Source: Aciduliprofundum sp. MAR08-339 (lineage in GTDB: Archaea; Thermoplasmatota; Thermoplasmata; Thermoplasmatales; Aciduliprofundaceae). Taken from it: 64,000 nt of DNA. The position numbers and the translations under genes are program-made. Below, one piece after another: positions 26,295 to 34,976 of the stretch (positions within the stretch are counted from its first letter, which is position 1; each line of letters begins with the position of its first letter). Below the pieces are notes generated by a model. The model had not been told where the DNA came from, did not search any database, and was given only the letters and a program-made list of their open reading frames with translations. The stretch lies in contig NC_019942.1 in the NCBI RefSeq assembly GCF_000327505.1, positions 992,001 through 1,056,000 of the forward strand. The letters run 5' to 3'.

Positions 26295-28838
26295 ATGGGG
26301 AAGGTTTTGATTTACGGTACGACTCTCGCCACATATCGCGCTGCTGCGAATTTTGCGAGGGCTGGCCACAAGGTTATTCTCCTCAATCGCGGTGAGTTCC
26401 TCTGGCACAAGTTCACGCAGATGCAGTGGCAGATGCCGAGAGACATTGCGAATGGTTATTCAAAGGCGCTACTGCTCAACGCCGCCAACATGACTGGAAA
26501 TATCGAGGTTTTCAACAACTCGGAGCTTCTGGCGGTGGAAGGTGGCCCCGGAAACTTCAAGGTGAGATTCAAGCACAGACCTGCGAGTGTGAATGAGTTC
26601 AGGTGTATTGGCTGCGATATATGCCATGAGAAATGCGATGTGAAGTTCATACCCATGCCCCTTGGCCCGGGGATGAGGATAATAAAGAACGCGGAAGAAT
26701 GTGAGGATGTCTGTCCGGCGAAGGCAATACAAATCCCCAAGGAGGAGGAGCGGGAAGAGAAGGTGGAAGCTGTCATTCTCTCGCCAGAATACGAGCCAGA
26801 TGGAATTGAAAAATACGGTGGCAATTTGAAGAATGTGATGAACTTCCGTGATTTTGCGTGGATGTTCAGAGGTAAGGGCGTGCATAAGGAATTTCTGAAG
26901 AGGGAAGATGGTAAGTATCCAAAGAGCATTGGCTTCTTCACCCCTGCGGGCTTTGATGGCTATCTCGGCTCATACGAGGAGCAGGTCATACTTTTCAGAG
27001 AAGCACTGGCAATGAAAGAGATGGATTCTTCGCTGGATGTTCACATATTCGCGAAAGAATTGCGCATGTACGGGCACAATCAGATGCGCCTTTACGATGA
27101 GGCGTTGGCTAAAGGTATAAAGGTTCACATAATTGACGATATAAGCGTGGTGGAGGATGGAGACGGAGTGAAGGTCAATGATGTTCATCTGGACCTATTT
27201 GCGGTGCTTCCGGGACAGAAGATTCCCGATGAGTGGATTGAGCTGGCAAAAAGAGCGGGGATTGAAACCGAACACGGATTTGCGAAGACGAAGCCATTCA
27301 CCTTTGAGACAACAAGGGACGGTGTGTTTGCACTGGGCGAGTTCGTCAAGCCCGTGGGAAGCACCGAAGCCATATACCAAGGCACTGCAATAGTTCCCCA
27401 GGTGGAGAAGTACCTCTCTGAGGGAAAGATTCCCGAGATGCCAAAGGGAGAGTTCAAGCAGGATGACTTTGAGCCGAAGGTTGGCGTGTTTATCTGCGAG
27501 TGCGCTGCGAAGGAATTCAACATTGATGTGAACGCTGATTTTGTCATAAAGAAGGATTTCCTCTGCTTGAGGGGCGAGGAAATTGTGAAGGATATAAAGG
27601 AGAATGGAATGAACCGCGTGGTGTTTGGTGCGTGCTCTCCCGCGCTCAGAGGTGCTATGCTGGAGATGCTCGCCGCAAAGGCGGGAATTGCACCCTCTTA
27701 TGTGGAGCTGGTTCAGCTTAGGGAGTATGCATCAAGGGTTGGCGCAGATTCTAGGAAGGCGAATGCCATGCTCAACGGCGCAATAGCTAAGGCGAGGAGA
27801 GATGTTCTCGTTGAGGTGCCTGTGGAAAATACGGTTAAAAGTGTTGCGATAATCGGCGGAGATGTTGCCGCGCTTATGGCGGCGGATTATCTCATTGACA
27901 AAATCCCGCTGGTTTACATAATCACCGAGGAATTTGACGAGCCCATTCTTGCAACTGGTGTGAAGGAGAACACGCTGAATATGAGGGACGAGGAACTCAA
28001 AGAGTGGTACGAATCTCTGAAGAAGAGAGTCCTGAGCAGAGCAAAGTGGATAAAGGGAAATGTGGAGAGCATTGAGGGCTCGCTGGGCAACTTCTCCCTT
28101 AAGGTTGGAGAGGAAAGAGTGGATGCAGGAGTTCTGATAATCGCTCCCGGCGCGGATGTGGTGGGCGATGGAAATCACATTGTTTCAAGAATGAACGGAG
28201 ACACGCTTCATGCACCCGTCTCTGCAATCTACGCTAAGAGAGAGGGAAAAGATGCAACATACGATTTGATGAAATCCTACTCTCTCATGGACCTCAATCC
28301 CCCAAATGCAAAACGGGGCGAGGGAGAGCCCCTTGCGTATGTGAAGCCAAGAGAGGTGAACAAGAAAATTGCGGAGATGCTTGGCCTTCGTCTGGACAAG
28401 GAGGGTTTCTTCTTCTTCGCCGAGGAGCCAAGGTACTGGATTGAGAGGGTCAGCAATCAGTTTATGCACTTTGAGGATTCCTTTGCAGGAGTGTTCATAG
28501 CCGGTCTTGCGCACAGGCCCATGAGCATTGAGGAGGAGATGGAAGAGGCTGGATTCGCAGCTCAGAGTGCAAAGATGCTAATGCGCGATATACCCAGTCC
28601 TGCAGGAAAATTCGTAAGTGTCACAAACCCGCGCAAATGTGCGGGATGCGGAATATGCGTGGACGCCTGTTTCACCGGCTCCCGATACATTGATGAGGAG
28701 GATCACATAGCCAAGGTCAGACCTGCACTCTGCGTAGGGTGCGGGGCATGCGCGAACGTCTGCCCCAGCGGGGCGGCGATAATAAGGGCATACAGCCCAA
28801 CAGGAGTGTTTGAAATGTTAAAGGAGGTAGTAAAATGA
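26295..28838 (+). CDS. Second HdrA-like protein with degenerate flavin sites
   Basis: An 847-residue protein that looks like one and a half HdrA units. The N-terminal dinucleotide site reads LIYGTTLATYRAAANFA, missing the usual GxGxxG. A ferredoxin motif CIGCDICHEKC follows at about residue 103, with a partner CEDVCPAKA. At about residue 397 a second HdrA-type N-terminal domain begins (KVGVFICECAAKEF), followed by a weak FAD site AIIGGDVAALMAADYL. The C-terminus has two full [4Fe-4S] motifs, CAGCGICVDAC and CVGCGACANVCP. It starts directly after hdrA. It may be a scaffold or wire rather than a second bifurcating flavoprotein; QmoB is a comparable HdrA derivative. Confidence 0.85.
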   Translation: MGKVLIYGTTLATYRAAANFARAGHKVILLNRGEFLWHKFTQMQWQMPRDIANGYSKALLLNAANMTGNIEVFNNSELLAVEGGPGNFKVRFKHRPASVNEFRCIGCDICHEKCDVKFIPMPLGPGMRIIKNAEECEDVCPAKAIQIPKEEEREEKVEAVILSPEYEPDGIEKYGGNLKNVMNFRDFAWMFRGKGVHKEFLKREDGKYPKSIGFFTPAGFDGYLGSYEEQVILFREALAMKEMDSSLDVHIFAKELRMYGHNQMRLYDEALAKGIKVHIIDDISVVEDGDGVKVNDVHLDLFAVLPGQKIPDEWIELAKRAGIETEHGFAKTKPFTFETTRDGVFALGEFVKPVGSTEAIYQGTAIVPQVEKYLSEGKIPEMPKGEFKQDDFEPKVGVFICECAAKEFNIDVNADFVIKKDFLCLRGEEIVKDIKENGMNRVVFGACSPALRGAMLEMLAAKAGIAPSYVELVQLREYASRVGADSRKANAMLNGAIAKARRDVLVEVPVENTVKSVAIIGGDVAALMAADYLIDKIPLVYIITEEFDEPILATGVKENTLNMRDEELKEWYESLKKRVLSRAKWIKGNVESIEGSLGNFSLKVGEERVDAGVLIIAPGADVVGDGNHIVSRMNGDTLHAPVSAIYAKREGKDATYDLMKSYSLMDLNPPNAKRGEGEPLAYVKPREVNKKIAEMLGLRLDKEGFFFFAEEPRYWIERVSNQFMHFEDSFAGVFIAGLAHRPMSIEEEMEEAGFAAQSAKMLMRDIPSPAGKFVSVTNPRKCAGCGICVDACFTGSRYIDEEDHIAKVRPALCVGCGACANVCPSGAAIIRAYSPTGVFEMLKEVVK

Positions 28839-29281
28839 GCGAAAAGAAGTTTGACCCAGTGATTGTTGGCTTTTTCTGCAACTGGTGCACATCCGCAGCG
28901 GCGGATCTTGCGGGAACATCGCGATTGCACTATCCGGCGAGCATAAGACCGATAAGGGTTATGTGCTCGTCAACGGTGGACCCTGTGTACTTGATTCGTG
29001 CCCTGCAGGAGGGTGCCGATGCCACGATTCTCGGAGGGTGTCACCCTGGAGATTGTCACTACATAACGGGCAACTACAAAGCGAGGAGAAGAGTGGCAAT
29101 AGTGAAAACAGTGCTTAAATCCCTGGAATTTGATGATGATCGCGTTCTTCTGGAGTGGATATCCGGAAGTGAGGGTCCCAAGTTTGCAAGGGTTATGAAT
29201 GAATACACAGAGTACATAAAGAAGAAGGGTCCCTCAGATTTCAAGTATCTTGACTCACTTGGAGGTGAAAAGATTGAGTGA
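28835..29281 (+). CDS. mvhD: MvhD/HdrD-type [2Fe-2S] delta subunit
   Basis: A 148-residue protein that normally links HdrA to a hydrogenase, formate dehydrogenase or other electron source. The family cysteines are all present: GFFCNWCTSAAADLAG, VMCSSTVDP and GGCHPGDCHYITGNYKARRR. No MvhA/MvhG hydrogenase subunits are nearby; instead an FrhB/FdhB-like protein follows, which implies a non-hydrogenase electron donor. It overlaps the preceding gene by 4 bases. Confidence 0.92.
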   Translation: MSEKKFDPVIVGFFCNWCTSAAADLAGTSRLHYPASIRPIRVMCSSTVDPVYLIRALQEGADATILGGCHPGDCHYITGNYKARRRVAIVKTVLKSLEFDDDRVLLEWISGSEGPKFARVMNEYTEYIKKKGPSDFKYLDSLGGEKIE

Positions 29282-30341
29282 AAACGATATGCTCAAAAAA
29301 TTCATAGTGGATGCCTTTGAGAAAGGTCTCATTGAGGCGGTTATGGCTCCTGCAGCCACAAAGGACTCTTACACCTACGCACTCGTAACTAAAAAGGAGG
29401 ATGTGGAGAAATTAACACCCATTGCACCTGTGATGCAGTGGAACGGTGCGGATATGATCAGGCGCATAACAAAGTTGAAGAAGAGTGAGAAAAAGTTGCT
29501 TGCCATACTCAGACCATGTGAGGCGAGAACATACAAAGAGCTTGTCAAATTCAATCAGATCAATCCTGAGAACATAATCGTGCTGAGTTACGATTGCCCT
29601 GGAACGATTCATGCACGCAAGTTCAAATTCGAACTCAATAAGCCTGAGGATCTCATTGATGAGATAAAGAAGGGTGGAAAGAGCGATAAGATTCGCGATT
29701 CCTGCAAGGTTTGCGAGTATCCATCGCCCATCCCTGGTGTTGGGGATATTGGTTTGGGACTTGTTAACACAGAGGAGCCTGTGTTTTTCTCTCTGAGTGA
29801 TAAGGGCAAAGAATTTCTGGCAGGTATGGGAATTGAAGAGGGCTCTCGTGACAACGGGGCCTGGGTTGAAGAGCATAGAAAGCGTAGGGCGAAGTGGCTT
29901 GAAGAGGAACGCATCCGCAATGGCCGTGAGGGTCTTGAAGATTTCCTATCCTCGTGCCTGAACTGCCACAACTGCAAGGACATGTGCCCCATCTGCTTCT
30001 GCAAAGAGTGTTTCTTTGAGGACCACAGCGTGTTTGACTACGAGTCCAACAAGTTCTACAACTGGGCAGATGACAAGGACGGAATTCGCCTGCCCACGGA
30101 TAAATCGCTTTTCCATATCGGCAGGTTGATTCACATGGGTACCTCGTGCATTGGCTGCGGCCTGTGCCAGCAGGCATGCCCCATGGACATTCCTCTTTAT
30201 CGCCTGTTCGGCATAGTGGGCAATGACCTGCAGAAGGTGTTCAACTATAAGCCGGGCGTGAACGATGACCTCCCTCCCGTTATGGATTTCCGTGAGGATG
30301 AACTTCATGAATTCGAGGGTCTCCTGGGGGGTGAGGAGTGA
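29274..30341 (+). CDS. FrhB/FdhB-family iron-sulfur flavoprotein subunit
   Basis: A 355-residue protein of the coenzyme F420 hydrogenase/formate dehydrogenase beta-subunit family. The family core is seen in LLAILRPCEARTYKEL and IIVLSYDCPGT, and cluster motifs in CLNCHNCKDMCPICFCKECFF and CIGCGLCQQACP. Such subunits bind FAD and oxidise F420H2 or transfer electrons from formate dehydrogenase; no FdhA catalytic subunit is in the window. The start is TTG 29274, which has GGAGGTG (29261-29267) at 6 bases; ATG 29289 is the alternative. It overlaps mvhD. Confidence 0.85.
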   Translation: MSENDMLKKFIVDAFEKGLIEAVMAPAATKDSYTYALVTKKEDVEKLTPIAPVMQWNGADMIRRITKLKKSEKKLLAILRPCEARTYKELVKFNQINPENIIVLSYDCPGTIHARKFKFELNKPEDLIDEIKKGGKSDKIRDSCKVCEYPSPIPGVGDIGLGLVNTEEPVFFSLSDKGKEFLAGMGIEEGSRDNGAWVEEHRKRRAKWLEEERIRNGREGLEDFLSSCLNCHNCKDMCPICFCKECFFEDHSVFDYESNKFYNWADDKDGIRLPTDKSLFHIGRLIHMGTSCIGCGLCQQACPMDIPLYRLFGIVGNDLQKVFNYKPGVNDDLPPVMDFREDELHEFEGLLGGEE

Positions 30342-31162
30342 TGGGAAAGAAGGTTGAATTGCTTGATGTGGATAGCGAGAAGGTTATGAATGAGATCCGC
30401 AAGGCTGCTTCGCCTCCAGAAGAGGTGAAGCACTGGGTTACCATATATGTGATGGGCAAGCCATATCGCGTACCTGCAGGATTGACCATAATGAAAGCTC
30501 TGGAATATGCGGGATACAGGTACATAAGAGGTGCAGGTTGCCGTGCTGGATTCTGCGGTGCGTGTGCCACCATATATCGGAAGAAGGGTGAGTATCGTTT
30601 TAGAACCGCCCTTGCGTGCCAGACGACGGTGGAGGATGGGATGTACCTGGCCCAGGTTCCCTTTGTGCCCGCCAACAAGGCCACATACAATATAGACGAG
30701 ATAGAGCCCACGCCCACCACTCTGCTTGAATATTATCCAGAGATTGCAAGGTGCGTCTCGTGCAACACCTGTACCAAGGCTTGTCCGCAGGAACTTGATG
30801 TTATGTACTACATTCAGTACGGTATCCGTGGCGATATAAAGAAAGTTGCCGAATTGAGCTTTGACTGTATTCAGTGCGGGTTGTGCACATTACGCTGTCC
30901 CGCCGAGATACAGCATTATCACATGGCTCAGTTTGCTCGCAGGCTGTACGGCAAGTACTATATGAAGAGATCTCCGTTCTTGAAGAGGAGGTTAAAGGAG
31001 ATTGAGTCAGGAATGTACGAGAAGGCCTTTGAGCAGATAAAGAAATGGAGGGAGGAAAACCCCGACAGGGTTAAGGAACTTTACAGATACATAATTAATA
31101 ATGGAAGGGAGAAGGAAAAGAAACTGATTGAAAATCCACTTGCAAGGTTGGGAGAGGATTAA
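30341..31162 (+). CDS. Fumarate reductase/succinate dehydrogenase iron-sulfur subunit (TfrB/SdhB-like)
   Basis: A 273-residue protein. A [2Fe-2S] ferredoxin domain carries GCRAGFCGACATIY with a further Cys in ALACQT. Two [4Fe-4S] motifs follow, CVSCNTCTKACP and CIQCGLCTLRCP. This differs from standard SdhB (one 3Fe-4S site) and is closer to methanogen TfrB-like or HdrC-like proteins. Residues beyond about 210 form a charged helical tail. It stands just upstream of the flavoprotein subunit, and no membrane anchor genes follow. Confidence 0.87.
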   Translation: MGKKVELLDVDSEKVMNEIRKAASPPEEVKHWVTIYVMGKPYRVPAGLTIMKALEYAGYRYIRGAGCRAGFCGACATIYRKKGEYRFRTALACQTTVEDGMYLAQVPFVPANKATYNIDEIEPTPTTLLEYYPEIARCVSCNTCTKACPQELDVMYYIQYGIRGDIKKVAELSFDCIQCGLCTLRCPAEIQHYHMAQFARRLYGKYYMKRSPFLKRRLKEIESGMYEKAFEQIKKWREENPDRVKELYRYIINNGREKEKKLIENPLARLGED

Positions 31163-31163
31163 A

Positions 31164-32864
31164 ATGGCTGATTTGAAAATGATTAGAGGATACCCGGAGT
31201 ATATGCGTGAGAGCATAGAGATGGTGGAAAAGACTAGGGATGAGAGGATAAAGAACAAGGAGAAGGAGATAGAATTTGCCCTTACAATGGAAGAGCGCGA
31301 GGAGGTTTTAAACAAATTCCATCCGGATTATGCACCAGGTGGCAAGAGAGAGTTGAGGGTTGGACCAAACCGCGGAGATATTGTGCCAAATGAGGTGGCC
31401 GATATACTTGAGGCATGGCCCGCGTTGAATCCAGAGGATGTGGATTTGAACGACATTGATTACGACGTGGATATCCTCATAATAGGTGGAGGAGGCGCTG
31501 GAACAGTAGCAGCTCTCTGGGCCAACTATGAGGGAATTCCTGCTGAAAACATACTTATTGCCACAAAACTGAGACATGGGGATGCCAATTCAATGATGGC
31601 TCAGGGAGGTATTCAGGCTGCAGATCGTCCGTGGGATTCTCCTGTGATACATTATCTGGATGTTCTTGGTGGTGGCCACTTTGCTAACAAGCACGAATTG
31701 GTTAAGGCACTCACGGAGGATGCACCATTCATAATAAAGTGGCATGAGGAACTGGGAGTTATGTACGATAAGGACGAAAATGGAAATTTCATTGAGAGGT
31801 GGGGCGGAGGTACCTCAAGAATGAGATTGCACTCTGCCAAGGATTACACTGGAATGGAAATAATGAGGGTGATTCGAGATGAGGCTAGGAACCGCGATAT
31901 TCCCGTGCTTGAATTCTCCCCCGGCGTTGAACTCATAACCACTGAGGACGGTGAGATAGGAGGTGCAATACTCTGGAATATGGAAACCAAGGAGTACTAC
32001 GTTGTCAGAGCGAAGGCAACAGTTCTTGCCACAGGTGGCTGGGGCAGATTGCACATTCGCGGTTTTCCAACAACAAATCATTATGGAGCAACTGCAGATG
32101 GCCTTGTCATGGCCTATCGCGCCGGGGCAAGGTTGAGGGATCTGGAGTCTGTGCAGTATCATCCTACCGGTGCGGCCTATCCTGAGCAGATAGTTGGACT
32201 ACTCATAACTGAAAAGGTTCGTGCAATGGGTGCCACCCCTGTGAATAAGTACGGGCAGGCATTCGTGTTTCCCATGGAGCCAAGGGATGTTGAAGCGGCC
32301 ATGTTCATAAGAGAGTGCTATGGAAAGGGTAACTGTGTTGTAACTCCAACGGGTATGCGTGGTGTATGGCTTGACTCGCCCATGATCGAAGAACTCAGGG
32401 GCGAGGGTGCAATTCGTAAGAATCTTGATGCAATGTACCGTATGTACAAGAGATTTGGCATAGACATGACCAAGGACCCGATTCTTGTGTTCCCCACGCT
32501 CCACTATCAGAATGGAGGAGTGGAAATAAATGCGGATGCTCAGGTGATAAGGGCAGATGGAAGCCCGTACCCAAGATTCTTCGCAGGTGGCGAAGTTGAG
32601 GGCGGAGTGCATGGAAAGAACCGCCTGATGGGTAACTCTCTCCTTGACTATAATGTATTCGGAAGGAGAGCTGGAATAAGCGCTGCTAAGGTTGCCCGTA
32701 ACTCAGGCAAACCTGGAAAGTTAACTCTGAAGCATGTGAAACTTTTCACAGAGGAGGTTAGAAAGATAAATGTGCCTCCTGAGCGCAGAAGCCCGATACT
32801 CCTGCCCGATTACCGCGGAAAGAGGGTACTGGCTAGGAAAATAGATTTGCCTGTACTGGAGTGA
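31164..32864 (+). CDS. Fumarate reductase/succinate dehydrogenase flavoprotein subunit
   Basis: Interconverts fumarate and succinate. The protein has 566 residues. The FAD site DVDILIIGGGGAGTVAALWA begins at about residue 97 after an unusual, charged N-terminal extension of about 95 residues. Family blocks include SMMAQGGIQAA, ATGGWGRLHI, GATADGLVMAYRAGA, QYHPTG (substrate region), GGEVEGGVHGKNRLMGNSLLDYNVFGRRAG. Whether it runs as reductase or dehydrogenase cannot be read from sequence. No cytochrome or anchor subunit is present, so it should be soluble and exchange electrons with the neighbouring Hdr-type proteins. Confidence 0.9.
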   Translation: MADLKMIRGYPEYMRESIEMVEKTRDERIKNKEKEIEFALTMEEREEVLNKFHPDYAPGGKRELRVGPNRGDIVPNEVADILEAWPALNPEDVDLNDIDYDVDILIIGGGGAGTVAALWANYEGIPAENILIATKLRHGDANSMMAQGGIQAADRPWDSPVIHYLDVLGGGHFANKHELVKALTEDAPFIIKWHEELGVMYDKDENGNFIERWGGGTSRMRLHSAKDYTGMEIMRVIRDEARNRDIPVLEFSPGVELITTEDGEIGGAILWNMETKEYYVVRAKATVLATGGWGRLHIRGFPTTNHYGATADGLVMAYRAGARLRDLESVQYHPTGAAYPEQIVGLLITEKVRAMGATPVNKYGQAFVFPMEPRDVEAAMFIRECYGKGNCVVTPTGMRGVWLDSPMIEELRGEGAIRKNLDAMYRMYKRFGIDMTKDPILVFPTLHYQNGGVEINADAQVIRADGSPYPRFFAGGEVEGGVHGKNRLMGNSLLDYNVFGRRAGISAAKVARNSGKPGKLTLKHVKLFTEEVRKINVPPERRSPILLPDYRGKRVLARKIDLPVLE

Positions 32865-32869
32865 TAAGA

Positions 32870-33643
32870 ATGAGGATAATGCTTCATGGATGGGACACTT
32901 CCCACAAGTTGGGTGTGCCGGAGATATGCGATGCTTCCAAGTCCATAGTGACAAAGATGGGGCACGAGTTCGTGCCAAATGAAAGTAAGGTCATATGTGC
33001 GGAGGCCATAGGATTTTTGGGCTACGATAATCTAACCGATGATTTTGCCAAGGCAACGGTTAAGGAGATCGAGGAGAAGGTTAGCAAATACGACATCGAT
33101 CTCATTCTCACATCCTACGCTGCCCCCTATGTGGCCTGGAGTAAGGAGTTAAATGGATTTCTGGTAAAGAGAGGGTATGAATTACCCGTACCTATTGAGC
33201 ACATATCTACATTCCTATACAAGAACTTGGATAAACTCAAGTTCAGGGAACTGCCAATGAAGATCTTGCTGCATGATGGCTGTACCCTCGGTCGAAAGTA
33301 CGGTGTGGTTGAGCCACCACGAAAGGTCTTGGAGAAGATACCAAAACTGGAGTATCTGAATTTTGACCATCCTGAACTGTATGTTAAAGAGCGCAACCTG
33401 AAACCGTGGGATATATCTGCCTGTCCTGGAGGATGGCTTGATTTCACCATGCCAGAACTTATGCCCTACGTGGCAAGTAACGTTGTTCGTGAGTACGCGT
33501 TGCCAAGGGATGTGGATGCTATAGTGACCACCTGTGGCAATGGATATCACGCTTTCAAGGCAGGAATAAAGCACTCTGGATTTAACATCAAGGCATATAG
33601 CTATACCAATCTTGTGGACATGGCCCTTGAGGGGGTGGAGTGA
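32870..33643 (+). CDS. HdrB/SdhE-like CCG protein with incomplete cysteine motifs
   Basis: A 257-residue relative of HdrB, SdhE and the C-terminal half of TfrB. In a full CCG protein each half has C, CC and CxxC. Here the first half has lost the pattern (LHGWDTSH, VICAEAIGF). The second half keeps only single cysteines (HDGCTLGRKYG, SACPGGW, TTCGNGYH). At most one, altered cluster could bind. Its position after the fumarate-reductase flavoprotein matches SdhE in anchor-modified (type E) succinate dehydrogenases. It could therefore be the electron entry point or only a structural remnant. Confidence 0.82.
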   Translation: MRIMLHGWDTSHKLGVPEICDASKSIVTKMGHEFVPNESKVICAEAIGFLGYDNLTDDFAKATVKEIEEKVSKYDIDLILTSYAAPYVAWSKELNGFLVKRGYELPVPIEHISTFLYKNLDKLKFRELPMKILLHDGCTLGRKYGVVEPPRKVLEKIPKLEYLNFDHPELYVKERNLKPWDISACPGGWLDFTMPELMPYVASNVVREYALPRDVDAIVTTCGNGYHAFKAGIKHSGFNIKAYSYTNLVDMALEGVE

Positions 33644-34927
33644 ATGATAGATGATGTTTATGAAGAATACGTGAATCGCATCGTGGAATACGGTGCAAAG
33701 AGTGAGAAGGTTCGCATAGCATTATCCCGTGCGATAAATGCCTTTGAAAATAATCGCCGCAACGCTTTGAGTCTGTTTCCAAATTCCGTTGAAACTGCGG
33801 AAGAGGTTAGAAAAATCAAGGAATACTCCATTGAGCATATGGACGAACTGATAAAGAAGGCATGTGAGAGCATTGAACGTAATCACGGTCACTGCTATTA
33901 TGCGAAAACCAAGGAGGAAGCCCTGCAGATATTCAAGGAACTCGTAGGCAGTGGAAAACTCATAGTTAAGAGCAAGAGTCTAACAAGCGAGGAGATACAT
34001 CTTCGCGAATTTCTGGAAGAATTGGGTAACGAGGTTTATGAAACTGATCTGGGCGAGTTCATAGTGCAACTGATGGGCACGAGGCCAACACATATTCTTG
34101 CACCTGCCATCAATGTGCCCCGAGAGGATGTTGCGAAGGTACTCAGCAAATTTATGAAGGATAAGGGCATAATTGAGAAGGATCTTGACGAGCAGGATAT
34201 ACCTAAGATGGTTGAGACGGTGCGCAAGTTTCTGAGGGATAAGTACTTTAAGGCAGATATTGGAATAAACGGAGCCAATGCTCTTGCCGCAGATACGGGC
34301 ACGATGTTCATAATTGAGAATGAGGGAAACGCAAGGTTGAGCATTGGAGCTCCCCCCGTGCAAATAGCGATCGTGGGCGTGGAAAAAATCGTGCCCACAA
34401 TTGAAGATGCATTCAAGGTCACGGAGGTTACCTGGAGGTATGCCAATTACACAGTGCCGGCATATGTGAACCTCGTGTCAGGACCGAGCAAGACCGGAGA
34501 TATTGAGAAGGTCATAACTTATGGGGCACATGGTCCAAAGGAGCTCCATGTGATTCTCCTTGATAACGGCCGAACGAAGATGCACGAGGCGGGTTATGAT
34601 GAAGCCCTCTATTGCCTGCGTTGCGGTACCTGTCTCTACGAGTGCCCGGTTTATGCGGTAACCGCTGGATTCTTCGGGCAGCAGTACATGGGTGGAATAG
34701 GTGCCATATGGGATGCGTTCACCACTGTTGGTCTTGAGAAGGCCAGTCCCATAGCATACACATGCACCCGCTGCGGCAAGTGCAAGGTTATGTGCCCCCT
34801 GAATATTGATATTCCTGGAATGATATCAAAACTGCGCAATGATGCTCGCAAGCAGGGCTATGTGCCCAAGATTGTTAGGGAATTTGCCCAGGAAATAGAA
34901 GAATTCATACAGGAGTCCAAAGAATAA
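33644..34927 (+). CDS. LutB/LldF-like LUD-domain iron-sulfur protein
   Basis: A 427-residue protein with an N-terminal LUD domain (NGANALAADTGTMFIIENEGNARLS, the ligand-binding region) and a C-terminal pair of ferredoxin motifs, CLRCGTCLYECP and CTRCGKCKVMCP. LutB is part of the LutABC L-lactate oxidation system. No LutA or LutC is adjacent, and HdrB-type proteins (LutA relatives) are upstream. It starts right after the CCG protein. A role in lactate or other 2-hydroxyacid oxidation, or as another electron carrier of the cluster, is inference. Confidence 0.83.
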   Translation: MIDDVYEEYVNRIVEYGAKSEKVRIALSRAINAFENNRRNALSLFPNSVETAEEVRKIKEYSIEHMDELIKKACESIERNHGHCYYAKTKEEALQIFKELVGSGKLIVKSKSLTSEEIHLREFLEELGNEVYETDLGEFIVQLMGTRPTHILAPAINVPREDVAKVLSKFMKDKGIIEKDLDEQDIPKMVETVRKFLRDKYFKADIGINGANALAADTGTMFIIENEGNARLSIGAPPVQIAIVGVEKIVPTIEDAFKVTEVTWRYANYTVPAYVNLVSGPSKTGDIEKVITYGAHGPKELHVILLDNGRTKMHEAGYDEALYCLRCGTCLYECPVYAVTAGFFGQQYMGGIGAIWDAFTTVGLEKASPIAYTCTRCGKCKVMCPLNIDIPGMISKLRNDARKQGYVPKIVREFAQEIEEFIQESKE

Positions 34928-34976
34928 TGGGAAATTATGTGGAGTTGAAAAATCATGCGGTGTAATGGTGATACAA

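Noticed and set aside
21685-29281. Methanogenic heterodisulfide reductase
   Set aside because: The Hdr subunits are present, but no Mvh hydrogenase, Mcr, Mtr or coenzyme M/B genes are; the HdrA carries a GltD module, so a non-methanogenic role is more likely.
29412-29876. 154-codon minus-strand frame inside the FrhB/FdhB-like gene
   Set aside because: It lies entirely within a conserved gene and encodes no recognisable fold; treated as a shadow frame.
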